Below, one piece after another: positions 8,934 through 16,671 of a stretch of 36,836 bases of DNA. How positions within the stretch are numbered: position 1 is the stretch's first letter; each line of letters opens with the position of its first letter. The notes beneath the pieces were generated by a model. It ran no database searches. It saw only the letters and a list, made by a program, of their open reading frames with translations, and was not told the origin of the DNA. This DNA is from Albibeggiatoa sp964388965 (GTDB taxonomy: Bacteria; Pseudomonadota; Gammaproteobacteria; Beggiatoales; Beggiatoaceae): the NCBI GenBank assembly GCA_964388965.1, contig CAYMCP010000031.1, forward strand, positions 1 to 36,836, given 5' to 3'. The position numbers and the translations under genes were made by a program.

Positions 8934-10214
8934 ATGCACATTAGATTGATTGCGTTTCTGGCACTGTTTATTACTTATCCTATTTATGCAAATACTTATG
9001 GTCCAATCAAAGCAGGGGACATGCTGTGGCATATTGCGGCGAAAGTGAACAACAGCAACAAAGTCAATCGTTATCAAGTTATGTATGCCTTGTTAAAAGC
9101 AAATTCTCATGCTTTTGCGGTAACTTGCAATGTTAATTCCTTAAAAGTAGGGGAGATTTTAAATATTCCGACACTTGAGGAAATTGCAACCATATCGGCA
9201 CAACAAGCAATTGAATCAATCAACGCTCAATCAATGGCTTGGAAACAGCGTCGCAGTACACCAATTATTTGTCAACCTGAAGTCACGCCACAAGAAGTAT
9301 CGCAAGTAGAAAAATTAAATATTATTCCAACTTTACGAACGTTAGTAGAATCAGATAAAAAGTTAAATCCGATAGAGATAAAAGATGAAAAAGATGATCA
9401 AAGTGAAAAACTCAATCCACCGGGATTAGATGAGAAATTAAACAACAGAAATCATGATAAAACAGAATTATCGCTAATAACCCAGACTGCACCATCAATA
9501 AAAACCTCAACTCCCGAACCAATTACAACAGATAGTTTATCCATAGTAGAATTGTCAAAAGAATTTATCAAAAACAACTCAAATTTATTATTAATTATTG
9601 TTGGAATATTGGCAGTATTCGTTCTAATATTAATACTCATGCTGATTTTTTTATTATACAGGTTGACCAGTAAGAAAACTGTTACCGGAGAAAGTCCGCA
9701 TCACACTGTTTTTAGTCGCGTTTATGAGCAACCAAACTCGCAGCAATACGCTACTACGCAGTCAAATGAAGACATGAAAGATAAACTTGCGATTATTCGT
9801 ACTTGTCTAGCGGAAGATGAAGAGGCTGTGCAGGTATTATTGAAAGAGGTGCTGGAAAAAGGTACGCATGAACAACAACAAGAAGCTAGACAACTCATTG
9901 AAATTAATCGTAAAATACACCAGCTTGAGCAACATCAACAAGATGACTTACAACAGGTTATGAACATGAGTCAATATTTGCCACAAAATCAGTTTAGCGC
10001 AGAAAATAAGCAACAAGTTTTTGTATTAATTGATAAAATTTTTGAGCTACTCGACCATGAGTTACAGGCAAATGGAAAATTGATTGAAGCTTATAGTAAG
10101 CGTCATCAAACAGACTTTTTTAATGGTCGCCCAGAAAAAATTTTAGTAGAAAAATCCGCAGAACAGACTGCACATCACTCACATTCGACAGAGAAAGCAA
10201 CACGCTATCTTTAA
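8934..10214 (+). CDS. FimV-like LysM-domain membrane protein
   Basis: A 426-aa protein starting at ATG 8934 with GGGGA six bases upstream; the frame is open from a TTG at 8886. It has a signal peptide cleaved near PIYA/NT and an N-terminal segment (21-80) with the FimV/HubP signature YGPIKAGDMLWHIA followed by LKVGEILNIPT, a LysM-like fold thought to bind peptidoglycan. A low-complexity acidic/lysine-rich linker runs to about 205, one membrane span sits at about 217-243, then come a charged, glutamine-rich helical cytoplasmic part and a histidine-containing tail. This matches the FimV layout in miniature, though it lacks the long acidic repeat region of true FimV. FimV homologues act at the cell pole in type IV pilus and T2SS assembly; that role here is inferred. 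Confidence 0.8.
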   Translation: MHIRLIAFLALFITYPIYANTYGPIKAGDMLWHIAAKVNNSNKVNRYQVMYALLKANSHAFAVTCNVNSLKVGEILNIPTLEEIATISAQQAIESINAQSMAWKQRRSTPIICQPEVTPQEVSQVEKLNIIPTLRTLVESDKKLNPIEIKDEKDDQSEKLNPPGLDEKLNNRNHDKTELSLITQTAPSIKTSTPEPITTDSLSIVELSKEFIKNNSNLLLIIVGILAVFVLILILMLIFLLYRLTSKKTVTGESPHHTVFSRVYEQPNSQQYATTQSNEDMKDKLAIIRTCLAEDEEAVQVLLKEVLEKGTHEQQQEARQLIEINRKIHQLEQHQQDDLQQVMNMSQYLPQNQFSAENKQQVFVLIDKIFELLDHELQANGKLIEAYSKRHQTDFFNGRPEKILVEKSAEQTAHHSHSTEKATRYL

Positions 10215-10232
10215 TTTTTTGAGAGAAAGTTA

Positions 10233-10508
10233 ATGGAACAAGTTACTGTAGAGCGTAATCCTTCTTTTGCCAAATTAGAACAAATGGCTGTTTATGATTG
10301 GGGGATTAAAAAACAAAAAATTGCAGAATATAATTGGAGATATGACCAGAGAACAACTTATTATTTGCTTGAAGGTGAGGCGACTATTGAAGTCGAAAAT
10401 CAAGGCTTGCTTAGTGTGGTAGCGGGAGATTTGGTCAGTTTTCCCGCCGGTACTGTGTGCCATTGGCGTGTTACACAGGATATTGAAAAACATGTTAAAT
10501 ATGAGTAA
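10233..10508 (+). CDS. Small cupin-domain protein
   Basis: A 91-aa single-domain cupin of the Cupin_3/DUF861 (EutQ-like) type. The beta-barrel core reads WRYDQRTTYYLLEGEATIEV, then VVAGDLVSFPAGTVCHWRV, where the GDxxxFPAG turn and the following histidine/tryptophan are typical. The usual HxH metal pair of motif 1 is absent, so it may be non-catalytic or bind a sugar or a different metal. GAGAGAAAG lies close before the ATG. It sits 18 bp after the FimV-like gene and 8 bp before the acyltransferase gene, so co-transcription is likely. The substrate is unknown. Confidence 0.85.
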   Translation: MEQVTVERNPSFAKLEQMAVYDWGIKKQKIAEYNWRYDQRTTYYLLEGEATIEVENQGLLSVVAGDLVSFPAGTVCHWRVTQDIEKHVKYE

Positions 10509-10516
10509 TTTCTATT

Positions 10517-11089
10517 ATGAATATGCAACTATTTGCACAAGCTGGTAAAAATATCTGTATTCAAAAACCTTGCTTGATTGATTATCCACAAAATTTGTAT
10601 TTGAGCAATAACATCCATATTGGGCGCAATACTGAAATTCAGGCGGCTGGGGGCGTACATATTGGGAATAATGTGGTAATTGCCTATCAATGCGTGTTGT
10701 GGAGCCTAGATCACCGTTACGAGGGTGAATTATTGCCTTATGACTATGCGCGGATTCGTAAGCCGATTTATATTGAAGACAATGTGTGGATTGGACGTAA
10801 TGTCATTATTCGCGGTGGTGTAACGATTGGTGAAGGTGCTGTTGTGGCAATGGGTAGCGTGGTTACGCGCGATGTGCCAGCTTTAGCGGTTGTTGGGGGT
10901 AATCCCGCAAAAATATTAAAGTACAGAAATAAAAAAAGTTATCAACAACATAAAGCACAACAACATAGTCTGTGGACCGAAGACGGACAATGTGGCGCGT
11001 GTGATGGTAGAAAATTTTATTTTATTGAACCGCCCTCTCCTAGTATCTATCAAAAAATTCAGCGATTTTTGAAAAGATTTATCCAGTAG
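10517..11089 (+). CDS. Left-handed beta-helix (hexapeptide) acyltransferase
   Basis: A 190-aa member of the LbH/WbbJ-MaoC acetyltransferase superfamily. Hexapeptide repeats cover about 28-135: IHIGRNTEI, VHIGNNVVIA, YIEDNVWIGRNVIIRGGVTI, GEGAVVAMGSVVTRDV, ending in the typical AVVGGNPAKILKYR. A likely catalytic histidine lies in LWSLDHRY. Such enzymes move acetyl or related groups from CoA to sugars or antibiotics; the acceptor cannot be told. The C-terminal tail adds an unusual CGACDG motif of two cysteines and ends in a basic amphipathic helix (QKIQRFLKRFIQ) that could contact the membrane. It is the last gene of the plus-strand run, convergent with gspK. Confidence 0.88.
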   Translation: MNMQLFAQAGKNICIQKPCLIDYPQNLYLSNNIHIGRNTEIQAAGGVHIGNNVVIAYQCVLWSLDHRYEGELLPYDYARIRKPIYIEDNVWIGRNVIIRGGVTIGEGAVVAMGSVVTRDVPALAVVGGNPAKILKYRNKKSYQQHKAQQHSLWTEDGQCGACDGRKFYFIEPPSPSIYQKIQRFLKRFIQ

Positions 11090-11121
11090 CGTGTAAGATT
11101 CCGCCGCTTGTGGGAAAGATG

Positions 11122-12042
11122 TCAAAAAATATCCGAACTTCGGAAAATTGTCCTAACACCTTGTTTTTGACGTTGAAATACACTATTAATTTGCGCAAAA
11201 CCGTCACCAATTGTCGCTTTACCAATGAAACTAAAATATTCACTTTTTACTGATAATAATTTTGCTTCTATATCTATACCAATAAACGCTTCATGCTGTA
11301 AAAAAATTCCTAATGAATCAAATGGTTGTTGCTCTCGTTGCTCGATAATCGCTTGTATCATACTCGGTTTTAATTTTTCATGTAAACTTAATAAAAGCTC
11401 TAGCGGGGCTGAATTAATATTAATACGTGTTTTTGTTGGTAATGTACAGATATAAGGTGCTAATTTATCGTATATTTTTTCATCAATTTCCAACAATAAA
11501 CGTAATTCACTGCGATGAATAAATAATTGATTTGCGGTGCGATATGTTACATAGGCATTATCTTCTGCACCGTTGGGTAAAGTAACTTGTTTATTTTTAT
11601 CTATCCAATCAATGATTTGATCGGATATTGACGGCGATATATCGAGTAGTTTGAGTAGGCGTTCAAAATAAAGTTTGTGTATTTCGCTGGTTTCATCATC
11701 AGTTTGAACCAAATTATTTAAATTAAAACAATGGTTTAAATCATATAATTGCCCCTGTACCGTACCACCTAAAACGGGTAATGGCGGTAATTGCATTGCC
11801 CACATTTCATCTAAACTGTCCTTGTTGGTTTTGTGCATATCTTGCGACAAAATTTGCTGTGCCCACTGTTCAGCACCCAATAGGTATAAGTAGGCTTGAT
11901 CATGATTAATTAGATTACTAGTGCGGCGAATATCTAACTGTTGACGTGAAGTCATTGTAACGGCTGTCACTGTGGCGAGGGCAACAATGAGCAACGCTGT
12001 AATAAGTGCAACACCTGTTTGTTTGCTCATAAATTGAATCAT
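11122..12042 (-). CDS. gspK: Type II secretion minor pseudopilin GspK
   Basis: A 306-aa GspK-like protein. The N-terminus has a short basic leader ending KQTG, the prepilin peptidase site, followed by the hydrophobic helix VALITALLIVALATVTAV. As in other GspK proteins, the residue at +5 is not glutamate, which marks the pilus-tip subunit. The rest fits the family: DLNHCFNLNNLV, the IIDWIDKN segment with acidic metal-binding residues, and a helix-hairpin-helix-like TRININSAPLELLLSL. It caps the pseudopilus in the T2SS. No other gsp gene is nearby; it follows ald by 31 bp in the same direction. An alternative start is ATG 12030 (MSKQTG), giving a six-residue leader. Neither start has a clear ribosome site. 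Confidence 0.88.
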   Translation of the reverse strand: MIQFMSKQTGVALITALLIVALATVTAVTMTSRQQLDIRRTSNLINHDQAYLYLLGAEQWAQQILSQDMHKTNKDSLDEMWAMQLPPLPVLGGTVQGQLYDLNHCFNLNNLVQTDDETSEIHKLYFERLLKLLDISPSISDQIIDWIDKNKQVTLPNGAEDNAYVTYRTANQLFIHRSELRLLLEIDEKIYDKLAPYICTLPTKTRININSAPLELLLSLHEKLKPSMIQAIIEQREQQPFDSLGIFLQHEAFIGIDIEAKLLSVKSEYFSFIGKATIGDGFAQINSVFQRQKQGVRTIFRSSDIF

Positions 12043-12073
12043 CTATTTTTTATAATCGCTTTCAACCTATTGG

Positions 12074-13132
12074 CTAACTTAAACGTAAAGCTGGATGAAT
12101 AATTTTACCATTCTCTACATTAACGCCTTTAATTAAAAGTGGATTATCACGCCAATTATCTTGTGCTAATGCTTTAACGTAAGGTAATATTACCGCCGAA
12201 AGTGCTTGTGATGCGGTACACGGTACAGCACCGGGTATGTTAGTGACAGCAAAGTGAATCACATCATGATAAACGTAAGTTGGTACGGCATAAGTTGTAG
12301 GCTTTGTCGTTTCGACGCAGCCACCTTGATCAATTGAAATATCAATAATAACACTACCTTTAGGCATTGTTTCAACCATCGCTTTATCCACAACATGCGG
12401 CGCACGCTGTCCAACTAGTAATACTGCACCAATTAGTAGGTCTGTTTTAGGTAATACTTCTCTAATGGATTCTTGATAAGCATACAAAGCGGTAATATTT
12501 TTAGCACGACACTGCATATCTTGCAAACGTTCCCAGCGCGTATCAAAAACAGTCACATTAGCCCCCATTGCTGATGCCATTAATGCAGCTTGACTTCCCG
12601 CAACACCTGCACCAATTACGACTACGTTACCGCGTACTCCCGCACCGATACCACCCATTAAAATACCACGACTACCTTGTGGTTGCATTAATAAAGTCGC
12701 ACCAACTTGGGTTGCCAAACGTCCTGCTATCATACTCATTGGTTTTAAAAGTGGTAATTCACCATTTTGCTCGATTGTTTCAAAACCAATTGCGGTGAGA
12801 CCAATTTGTAATAATGCTTGCATGAGATCAGGCTCGGCTGCTAAGTGTAAAAAACAGAACAACAAGTGATCAGCACGTAAAAATTCCCATTCAGAACCAA
12901 GTGGCTCTTTTACTTTTAAAATTAATTGCGCCGCTTCATAAACAACTCGCGCAGATGGCATCACATGTACACCAACTGCTTGATAATCTGCATTAGTATA
13001 CCCACTAAGAATACCAGCATCTGTTTCAATAAAGACTTCGTGTCCATTTGCTACTAAGTCAGCACAAGCAGCAGGGATAAGTGCAACACGACCCTCAAGC
13101 GTTTTTATTTCGCGTGGGATACCAATACGCAT
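12074..13132 (-). CDS. ald: Alanine dehydrogenase
   Basis: Catalyses NAD-dependent oxidative deamination of L-alanine to pyruvate and ammonia, or the reverse. The 352-aa product begins MRIGIPREIKTLEGRVAL with R15, catalytic K75 in LKVKEP and H96 in FLHLAAE, numbered as in well-studied alanine dehydrogenases. The Rossmann nucleotide motif is VVVIGAGVAG, and the C-terminal signature includes HFAVTNIPGAVPCTASQALS. The start at ATG 13132 is set by a strong AGGAGA seven bases upstream; eight further codons upstream (to 13156) are not family-like. It is divergent from trxB with about 90 bp between starts and is followed by gspK. It may serve nitrogen assimilation or alanine use. Confidence 0.96.
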   Translation of the reverse strand: MRIGIPREIKTLEGRVALIPAACADLVANGHEVFIETDAGILSGYTNADYQAVGVHVMPSARVVYEAAQLILKVKEPLGSEWEFLRADHLLFCFLHLAAEPDLMQALLQIGLTAIGFETIEQNGELPLLKPMSMIAGRLATQVGATLLMQPQGSRGILMGGIGAGVRGNVVVIGAGVAGSQAALMASAMGANVTVFDTRWERLQDMQCRAKNITALYAYQESIREVLPKTDLLIGAVLLVGQRAPHVVDKAMVETMPKGSVIIDISIDQGGCVETTKPTTYAVPTYVYHDVIHFAVTNIPGAVPCTASQALSAVILPYVKALAQDNWRDNPLLIKGVNVENGKIIHPALRLS

Positions 13133-13224
13133 AACGATCTCCTTTATCCAATACAAACTAGTGTAATATACTATAATATCTCTTATTTTGATTTTGTTTT
13201 TAATAATTGCGGAGTAATAATTTC

Positions 13225-14184
13225 ATGAATGGTGCAAAACATTGTCGGTTATTGATTCTTGGTTCAGGGCCTGCGGGTTATACTGCGGCTGTGTATGCGG
13301 CGCGCGCAAATTTAAATCCGGTATTAATTACTGGAATGCAGCAAGGTGGTCAATTGACGACAACAACAGAGGTGGATAATTGGCCTGGTGCGAATGATGG
13401 AATACAAGGACCTGAATTGATGGAAAATATGCGTAAACATGCAGAGCGTTTTAAAACAGAAATGATTTTTGATCATATCAACAAAGTGGATTTACAAAAT
13501 AAACCTTACACGCTTTATGGCGACGGTAATAAACAATATACCTGCGATGCGTTAATTATTGCAACCGGTGCGTCTGCGATGTACTTAGGCTTGGATTCGG
13601 AGGAGGCATTTAAAGGCAAAGGTGTTTCTGCTTGCGCAACTTGTGATGGTTTCTTCTATCGTAATCAAAAAGTAGCCGTTATTGGTGGAGGGAATACAGC
13701 GGTGGAAGAGGCTTTATATTTGGCGAATATTGCATCACATGTGACTTTGGTACATCGCCGTGATGCGTTGCGTTCTGAAAAGATTTTGCAAGATCAATTA
13801 TTCGAGAAAGAAAAAGAGGGTAAAGTCAGCATCTTATGGAATAGTGTATTAGATGAAGTCTTGGGTGATAACACGGGTGTAACGGGTATGCGTGTGAAAA
13901 ATGTCAAAGATGGTCGTACACAAGATATTGATTTGATGGGTGTATTTGTGGCAATTGGACATAAACCGAATACAGATATTTTTGAGGGTCAATTGGAAAT
14001 GAATAACGGCTACATTAAAGTTAAATCTGGTATTAATGGCAATGCGACTGCAACGAGTGTTGAAGGTGTTTTTGCAGCGGGCGACGTATCTGATCATATT
14101 TATCGCCAAGCCGTAACTTCTGCGGGTACTGGATGTATGGCAGCATTGGATGCCGAGAGATATTTAGATAATTTGGCGGCGTGA
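13225..14184 (+). CDS. trxB: Thioredoxin reductase (NADPH)
   Basis: A 319-aa cytoplasmic flavoprotein that reduces thioredoxin with NADPH. Visible motifs: FAD-binding GSGPAG at 13-18, the redox site C137-A-T-C140-D, NADPH-binding GGGNTA at 154-159, and the C-terminal FAD motif GVFAAGDVSD. The length matches the family. The start at ATG 13225 has GGAG ten bases upstream; a TTG at 13207 would add six residues without family support. It could ultimately supply reducing power to the tandem-thioredoxin protein 5 kb away through a DsbD-type transporter, but no such transporter is in the window. Confidence 0.97.
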   Translation: MNGAKHCRLLILGSGPAGYTAAVYAARANLNPVLITGMQQGGQLTTTTEVDNWPGANDGIQGPELMENMRKHAERFKTEMIFDHINKVDLQNKPYTLYGDGNKQYTCDALIIATGASAMYLGLDSEEAFKGKGVSACATCDGFFYRNQKVAVIGGGNTAVEEALYLANIASHVTLVHRRDALRSEKILQDQLFEKEKEGKVSILWNSVLDEVLGDNTGVTGMRVKNVKDGRTQDIDLMGVFVAIGHKPNTDIFEGQLEMNNGYIKVKSGINGNATATSVEGVFAAGDVSDHIYRQAVTSAGTGCMAALDAERYLDNLAA

Positions 14185-14282
14185 TATTGCGAAAGATGCT
14201 CACAAAACGCTTACTGAAAATCAGTCGAATTCATCATAAAACGCAATAGTGCTTAGTCGTCCACATAAATAATACCATTAAA

Positions 14283-15161
14283 ATGAGTCATATTCTTGCT
14301 GTTGGCATTGCGACCTTAGATATTATCAATATTGTTGATGAGTACCCAAAAGAAGACACGGAAATGCGAGCCACTGAGCAACGAGTCTGTCGCGGTGGTA
14401 ATGCAACCAACACTTTAGTGGTATTAAGTCAACTGCAACATCAATGTACATGGGCGGGTGTTTGGGTGGACGAGCCGGATGGACGTATTATGTTAAAAGA
14501 TTTACAGCGATATAATATTGATACGCACTACTGCCATGTTGAAAAGCAAGGTAAAGTACCGACTTCTTACATTATGATTAGTCAGCAAACAGGTTCACGT
14601 ACCATTGTGCATTACCGCAATATTCCTGAATTCAGTTTTGAGCAATTTAAAAAAATTGATTTGACTCGATTAGACTGGTTGCATTTTGAAGGGCGTAACG
14701 TCATTGAAACTCACAAAATGTTGCGCTGGGCAAAACAACATCAACCAGACTTGCCCATTTCTTTGGAAATAGAAAAACCACGCTTAGGTATTGAGCGTTT
14801 ATTTCAATATGCTGACGTATTATTGTGTTCGCAAAATTTTGCCCATCACCACTCATATTATGATGCTAATGAGTTTTTACGTGATTTACGTCAACAAGTT
14901 CCTGATACGGATTTAATCTGTACTTGGGGACATTTGGGTGCGTATGCGTTTGATAAAAAAGGTAAAATTTTATACAGCCCTGCTTATCCACCACCACAAG
15001 TTATTGATACTTTGGGAGCAGGTGACACTTTTAATGCAAGTTTGATTGATAGCTTTTGTAGTCAACAAGACTTATCTGTCGCTTTGCATGAAGCGTGTTG
15101 GTTAGCGGGTAAAAAATGCGGGCAGATGGGATTGGAAAAATTATCACGCGCCAAGTCTTGA
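14283..15161 (+). CDS. PfkB-family sugar kinase, ketohexokinase-like
   Basis: A 292-aa ATP-dependent ribokinase-family kinase resembling animal ketohexokinase (fructose 1-kinase) along its whole length. The residues that bind fructose in human KHK appear in place: D13, D25 in YPKEDTEMR, and G39-N40-x-x-N43 in CRGGNATN. Other shared stretches are WLHFEGRNVIE, SLEIEKPR and the catalytic PFKB motif PPPQVIDTLGAGDTFNAS, with AGKKCGQMG near the end. It probably phosphorylates fructose or a related ketose at C1, though substrate change is common in this family. It follows trxB by about 98 bp; no sugar transporter or aldolase is adjacent. The ribosome site before ATG 14283 is weak. Confidence 0.88.
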   Translation: MSHILAVGIATLDIINIVDEYPKEDTEMRATEQRVCRGGNATNTLVVLSQLQHQCTWAGVWVDEPDGRIMLKDLQRYNIDTHYCHVEKQGKVPTSYIMISQQTGSRTIVHYRNIPEFSFEQFKKIDLTRLDWLHFEGRNVIETHKMLRWAKQHQPDLPISLEIEKPRLGIERLFQYADVLLCSQNFAHHHSYYDANEFLRDLRQQVPDTDLICTWGHLGAYAFDKKGKILYSPAYPPPQVIDTLGAGDTFNASLIDSFCSQQDLSVALHEACWLAGKKCGQMGLEKLSRAKS

Positions 15162-15195
15162 AGCTCGTTACTCCAAGAAATGGCTTGTAGAGAGG

Positions 15196-15447
15196 TTAGG
15201 CTGTGGCGTTTTCTTCAAGTAAACGTTTGTAAATTCTGTCTTTTAGGAAAGCACGTTTTTTCTTTAGGTCTTCTGTGTAAGAATCAGACACAGCTTCGAT
15301 GTTCTGCTCAATTTTCAAAATTTCATCGTCTAAACTGTGATATTCGATATACATTAATTTGAAATCAGAATCATCTTCACACAATTTCTTAATGACATCC
15401 TTGTACTCAGGAAATTCTTTTGGAATATCATGATGTTCGCCGAACAT
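15196..15447 (-). CDS. YdcH family (DUF465) small protein
   Basis: An 83-aa helical protein of the DUF465/YdcH type, seen in the FKLMYIEYHSLDDEILKIE segment followed by the LKKKRAFLKDRIYKRL helix. Homologues are common short coiled-coil proteins of unknown role. A perfect AGGAGG lies six bases before the ATG, so it is very likely translated. Its end faces the end of the sugar kinase gene; its upstream side is the repeat-rich region. Confidence 0.9.
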   Translation of the reverse strand: MFGEHHDIPKEFPEYKDVIKKLCEDDSDFKLMYIEYHSLDDEILKIEQNIEAVSDSYTEDLKKKRAFLKDRIYKRLLEENATA

Positions 15448-15500
15448 AACATGCCTCCTTGTCGCTAAAGTTAGTTATTGAGATACGCTCAAACTTTGAA

Positions 15501-15522
15501 TATAGAACCGATTTGACATCTT
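15501..15522 (+). repeat. 29-bp repeat, copy 1 (partial and diverged)
   Basis: TATAGAACCGATTTGACATC matches the first 20 bases of copies 2 and 3 except for one base, then diverges. It is preceded by a small inverted repeat, TTGAG-ATACG-CTCAA. Confidence 0.75.
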
Positions 15523-15694
15523 TAAAACTGAGGAGAAAATCATTCCTGTTTTCAGATTAAAAATATCGTTAAGCGTTTGCAAAAATACAAACGTTATTCA
15601 CGTCATCAACGTAACGGCTTGATAAATCAAGTCTTAAATGACTCTTCCGTGCGTTTAAAGTCTCGCTGGTTCTTGCCGCGACTATAACAACTTA

Positions 15695-15806
15695 GGCGTT
15701 ACGCAGTTCAAATAAAAATTTTAATCTATTCAAAGCGTTATACTTTTGTGCTAATTTAAAATAGCTTAATAGAATCAATTGATTCACATTTTAACTGCGT
15801 AACTTC
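15695..15806. mobile_element. Miniature inverted-repeat element, copy A (short form, 112 bp)
   Basis: The element begins GGCGTTACGCAGTTC and ends in the inverse (AACTGCGTAACTTC), flanked on each side by TA (15693-15694 and 15807-15808). It shares its left half (TTCAAAGCGTTAT, GTGCTAATTTA) with copy C but lacks the middle and right block found in B and C. It has no coding capacity. TA flanks and size fit a MITE mobilised by an IS630/Tc1-type transposase (inference). Confidence 0.8.
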
Positions 15807-15903
15807 TAATCATGACAAATTTAACACCATTTTAGATTTCAAATGGGGTCTATATCTCAAAATGTAATGAGCGATATTCAGCCTTTGAGATTTTTGCAAA
15901 AAA

Positions 15904-16104
15904 TTATTTTATTGCACCTTCGTCTACTGTTTTGCATTCAGTGCCCGGTTTTTCACAATCAATTTGCTCAGAGCCAGACATGGGTGCAACTTCCTTATTG
16001 GGGTTGGCATCATCGTCTAGTAGATCACTACGTTTGCAACCTGTTGTTGTTAAAACAGCAAACAGAGCAATGACAGTAAGGTAACGCAGATTGGTTTTAT
16101 TCAT
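15904..16104 (-). CDS. Small putative lipoprotein
   Basis: A 66-aa product with a lipoprotein signal: basic N-terminus (NKTNLRY), hydrophobic LTVIALFAVL and lipobox TTTGC with the lipidated cysteine at about 23. The mature part is about 44 residues, acidic (DLLDDDANPNKE) and has two more cysteines (DCEKPGTEC) that could pair. I recognise no family. Ribosome-site support is modest (AGAG before a T-run). It sits between two repeat-containing spacers. Confidence 0.65.
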   Translation of the reverse strand: MNKTNLRYLTVIALFAVLTTTGCKRSDLLDDDANPNKEVAPMSGSEQIDCEKPGTECKTVDEGAIK

Positions 16105-16113
16105 AAAAAAACT

Positions 16114-16224
16114 CTATTCTAAAGAAAGCCAACAAATTCCACCTGTTTCAGTGTAAAGGAATTTAGCATGATAACCAAGTAATTTTTGTCTAATGCCGCC
16201 AACGTATGTGATGATGAGCTTCAT
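16114..16224 (-). CDS. Possible 36-aa ORF or gene remnant
   Basis: An ATG at 16224 opens a short frame ending at TAG 16114 with a protein-like composition (MKLIITYVGGIRQKLLGYHA, then a segment with TETGGICWLSLE). There is no ribosome site. It lies downstream of the truncated antitoxin-like gene on the same strand. It may be the remains of a larger gene, or chance. Confidence 0.22.
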   Translation of the reverse strand: MKLIITYVGGIRQKLLGYHAKFLYTETGGICWLSLE

Positions 16225-16239
16225 AAGTAACTATTAGTG

Positions 16240-16464
16240 TTATCGTATAGAACCGATTTGAAATCTTAGCAAATTTGTATCATCAACTGGATTTTCTCCT
16301 AAGCTAAAAATAGGATCATCAGCAATTGATTGTTGTGGTTTTTGATTGAAATTAGATAACCACTCTGTGGTCAGCTTTTCTAAACTCAGCCCTTTTTGTT
16401 GAGCAATTTGATATAGGTTATTGTAGACAGATTCAGGTAAATTGAGGGTAACGGGTTTATTCAC
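16240..16464 (-). CDS. Antitoxin-like protein with replaced C-terminus
   Basis: A 74-aa protein whose first half, MNKPVTLNLPESVYNNLYQI, has the beta-strand then helix pattern of ribbon-helix-helix antitoxins; a flexible part (DDPIFSLGENPVDD) follows, like the toxin-binding tail of such proteins. The last ten residues (LLRFQIGSIR) and the stop are encoded by the 29-bp repeat (copy 2) and its edge, so the native tail appears to have been lost. No PIN or RelE-type toxin follows. AGGATG lies upstream of ATG 16464, and four 7-bp tandem repeats precede it. It is probably a decayed toxin-antitoxin remnant that is still translatable. Confidence 0.6.
   Translation of the reverse strand: MNKPVTLNLPESVYNNLYQIAQQKGLSLEKLTTEWLSNFNQKPQQSIADDPIFSLGENPVDDTNLLRFQIGSIR
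16246..16274 (+). repeat. 29-bp repeat, copy 2
   Basis: Begins TATAGAACCGATTTGAAATC and continues TTAGCAAAT; identical over 29 bp to copy 3 at 16672-16700. It overlaps the 3' end of the antitoxin-like gene. Confidence 0.9.
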
Positions 16465-16480
16465 GCTTTTGCATCCTGAT

Positions 16481-16508
16481 TAAGATTTAAGATTTAAGAT
16501 TTAAGATT
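16481..16508. repeat. Heptanucleotide tandem repeat (TAAGATT x4)
   Basis: Four perfect head-to-tail copies of TAAGATT sit 17 bp upstream of the antitoxin-like start codon, where change in copy number would move promoter elements. Confidence 0.92.
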
Positions 16509-16642
16509 TGTGAAGCAACTATAGTGTTGTTAGTTACTTGAATCAAGATAATTGGCAGAATTGATTGAAGTAAGGGATTATTTCGTGCGGGTAAAAAGTT
16601 GAAGTGCCACTTGCGCACTTGAAGCTGCGCTTCCTGGACAGA

Positions 16643-16667
16643 CACTACTAAACTGAGTTTGGTAGTG
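16643..16667. other. Strong hairpin beside the 29-bp repeat
   Basis: CACTACTAAAC (16643-16653), loop TGA, GTTTGGTAGTG (16657-16667): eleven pairs with one wobble. There is no T-tract, so it is not a classical terminator. It ends five bases before repeat copy 3, and may be part of the same mobile or repetitive unit. Confidence 0.6.
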
Positions 16668-16671
16668 AGCT

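Larger units (their letters stand above)
15448..15903. other. 456-bp repeat-rich noncoding region
   Basis: No gene is supported. It holds one diverged copy of the 29-bp repeat (15501-15522), small hairpins (CGTTTG/CAAACG near 15577-15596; CTTGAT/ATCAAG near 15619-15632) and the short miniature element 15695-15806. The plus-strand frame from 15843 runs antisense through the lipoprotein gene and is not credible. Confidence 0.7.

Noticed and set aside
15695..15806. Rho-independent terminator for the ydcH or lipoprotein genes
   Set aside because: The long terminal inverted repeats are shared with two other loci and flanked by TA, which fits a mobile element better.
15843..16073. 76-codon plus-strand frame
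   Set aside because: It is antisense to the small lipoprotein gene, which has a convincing lipobox.
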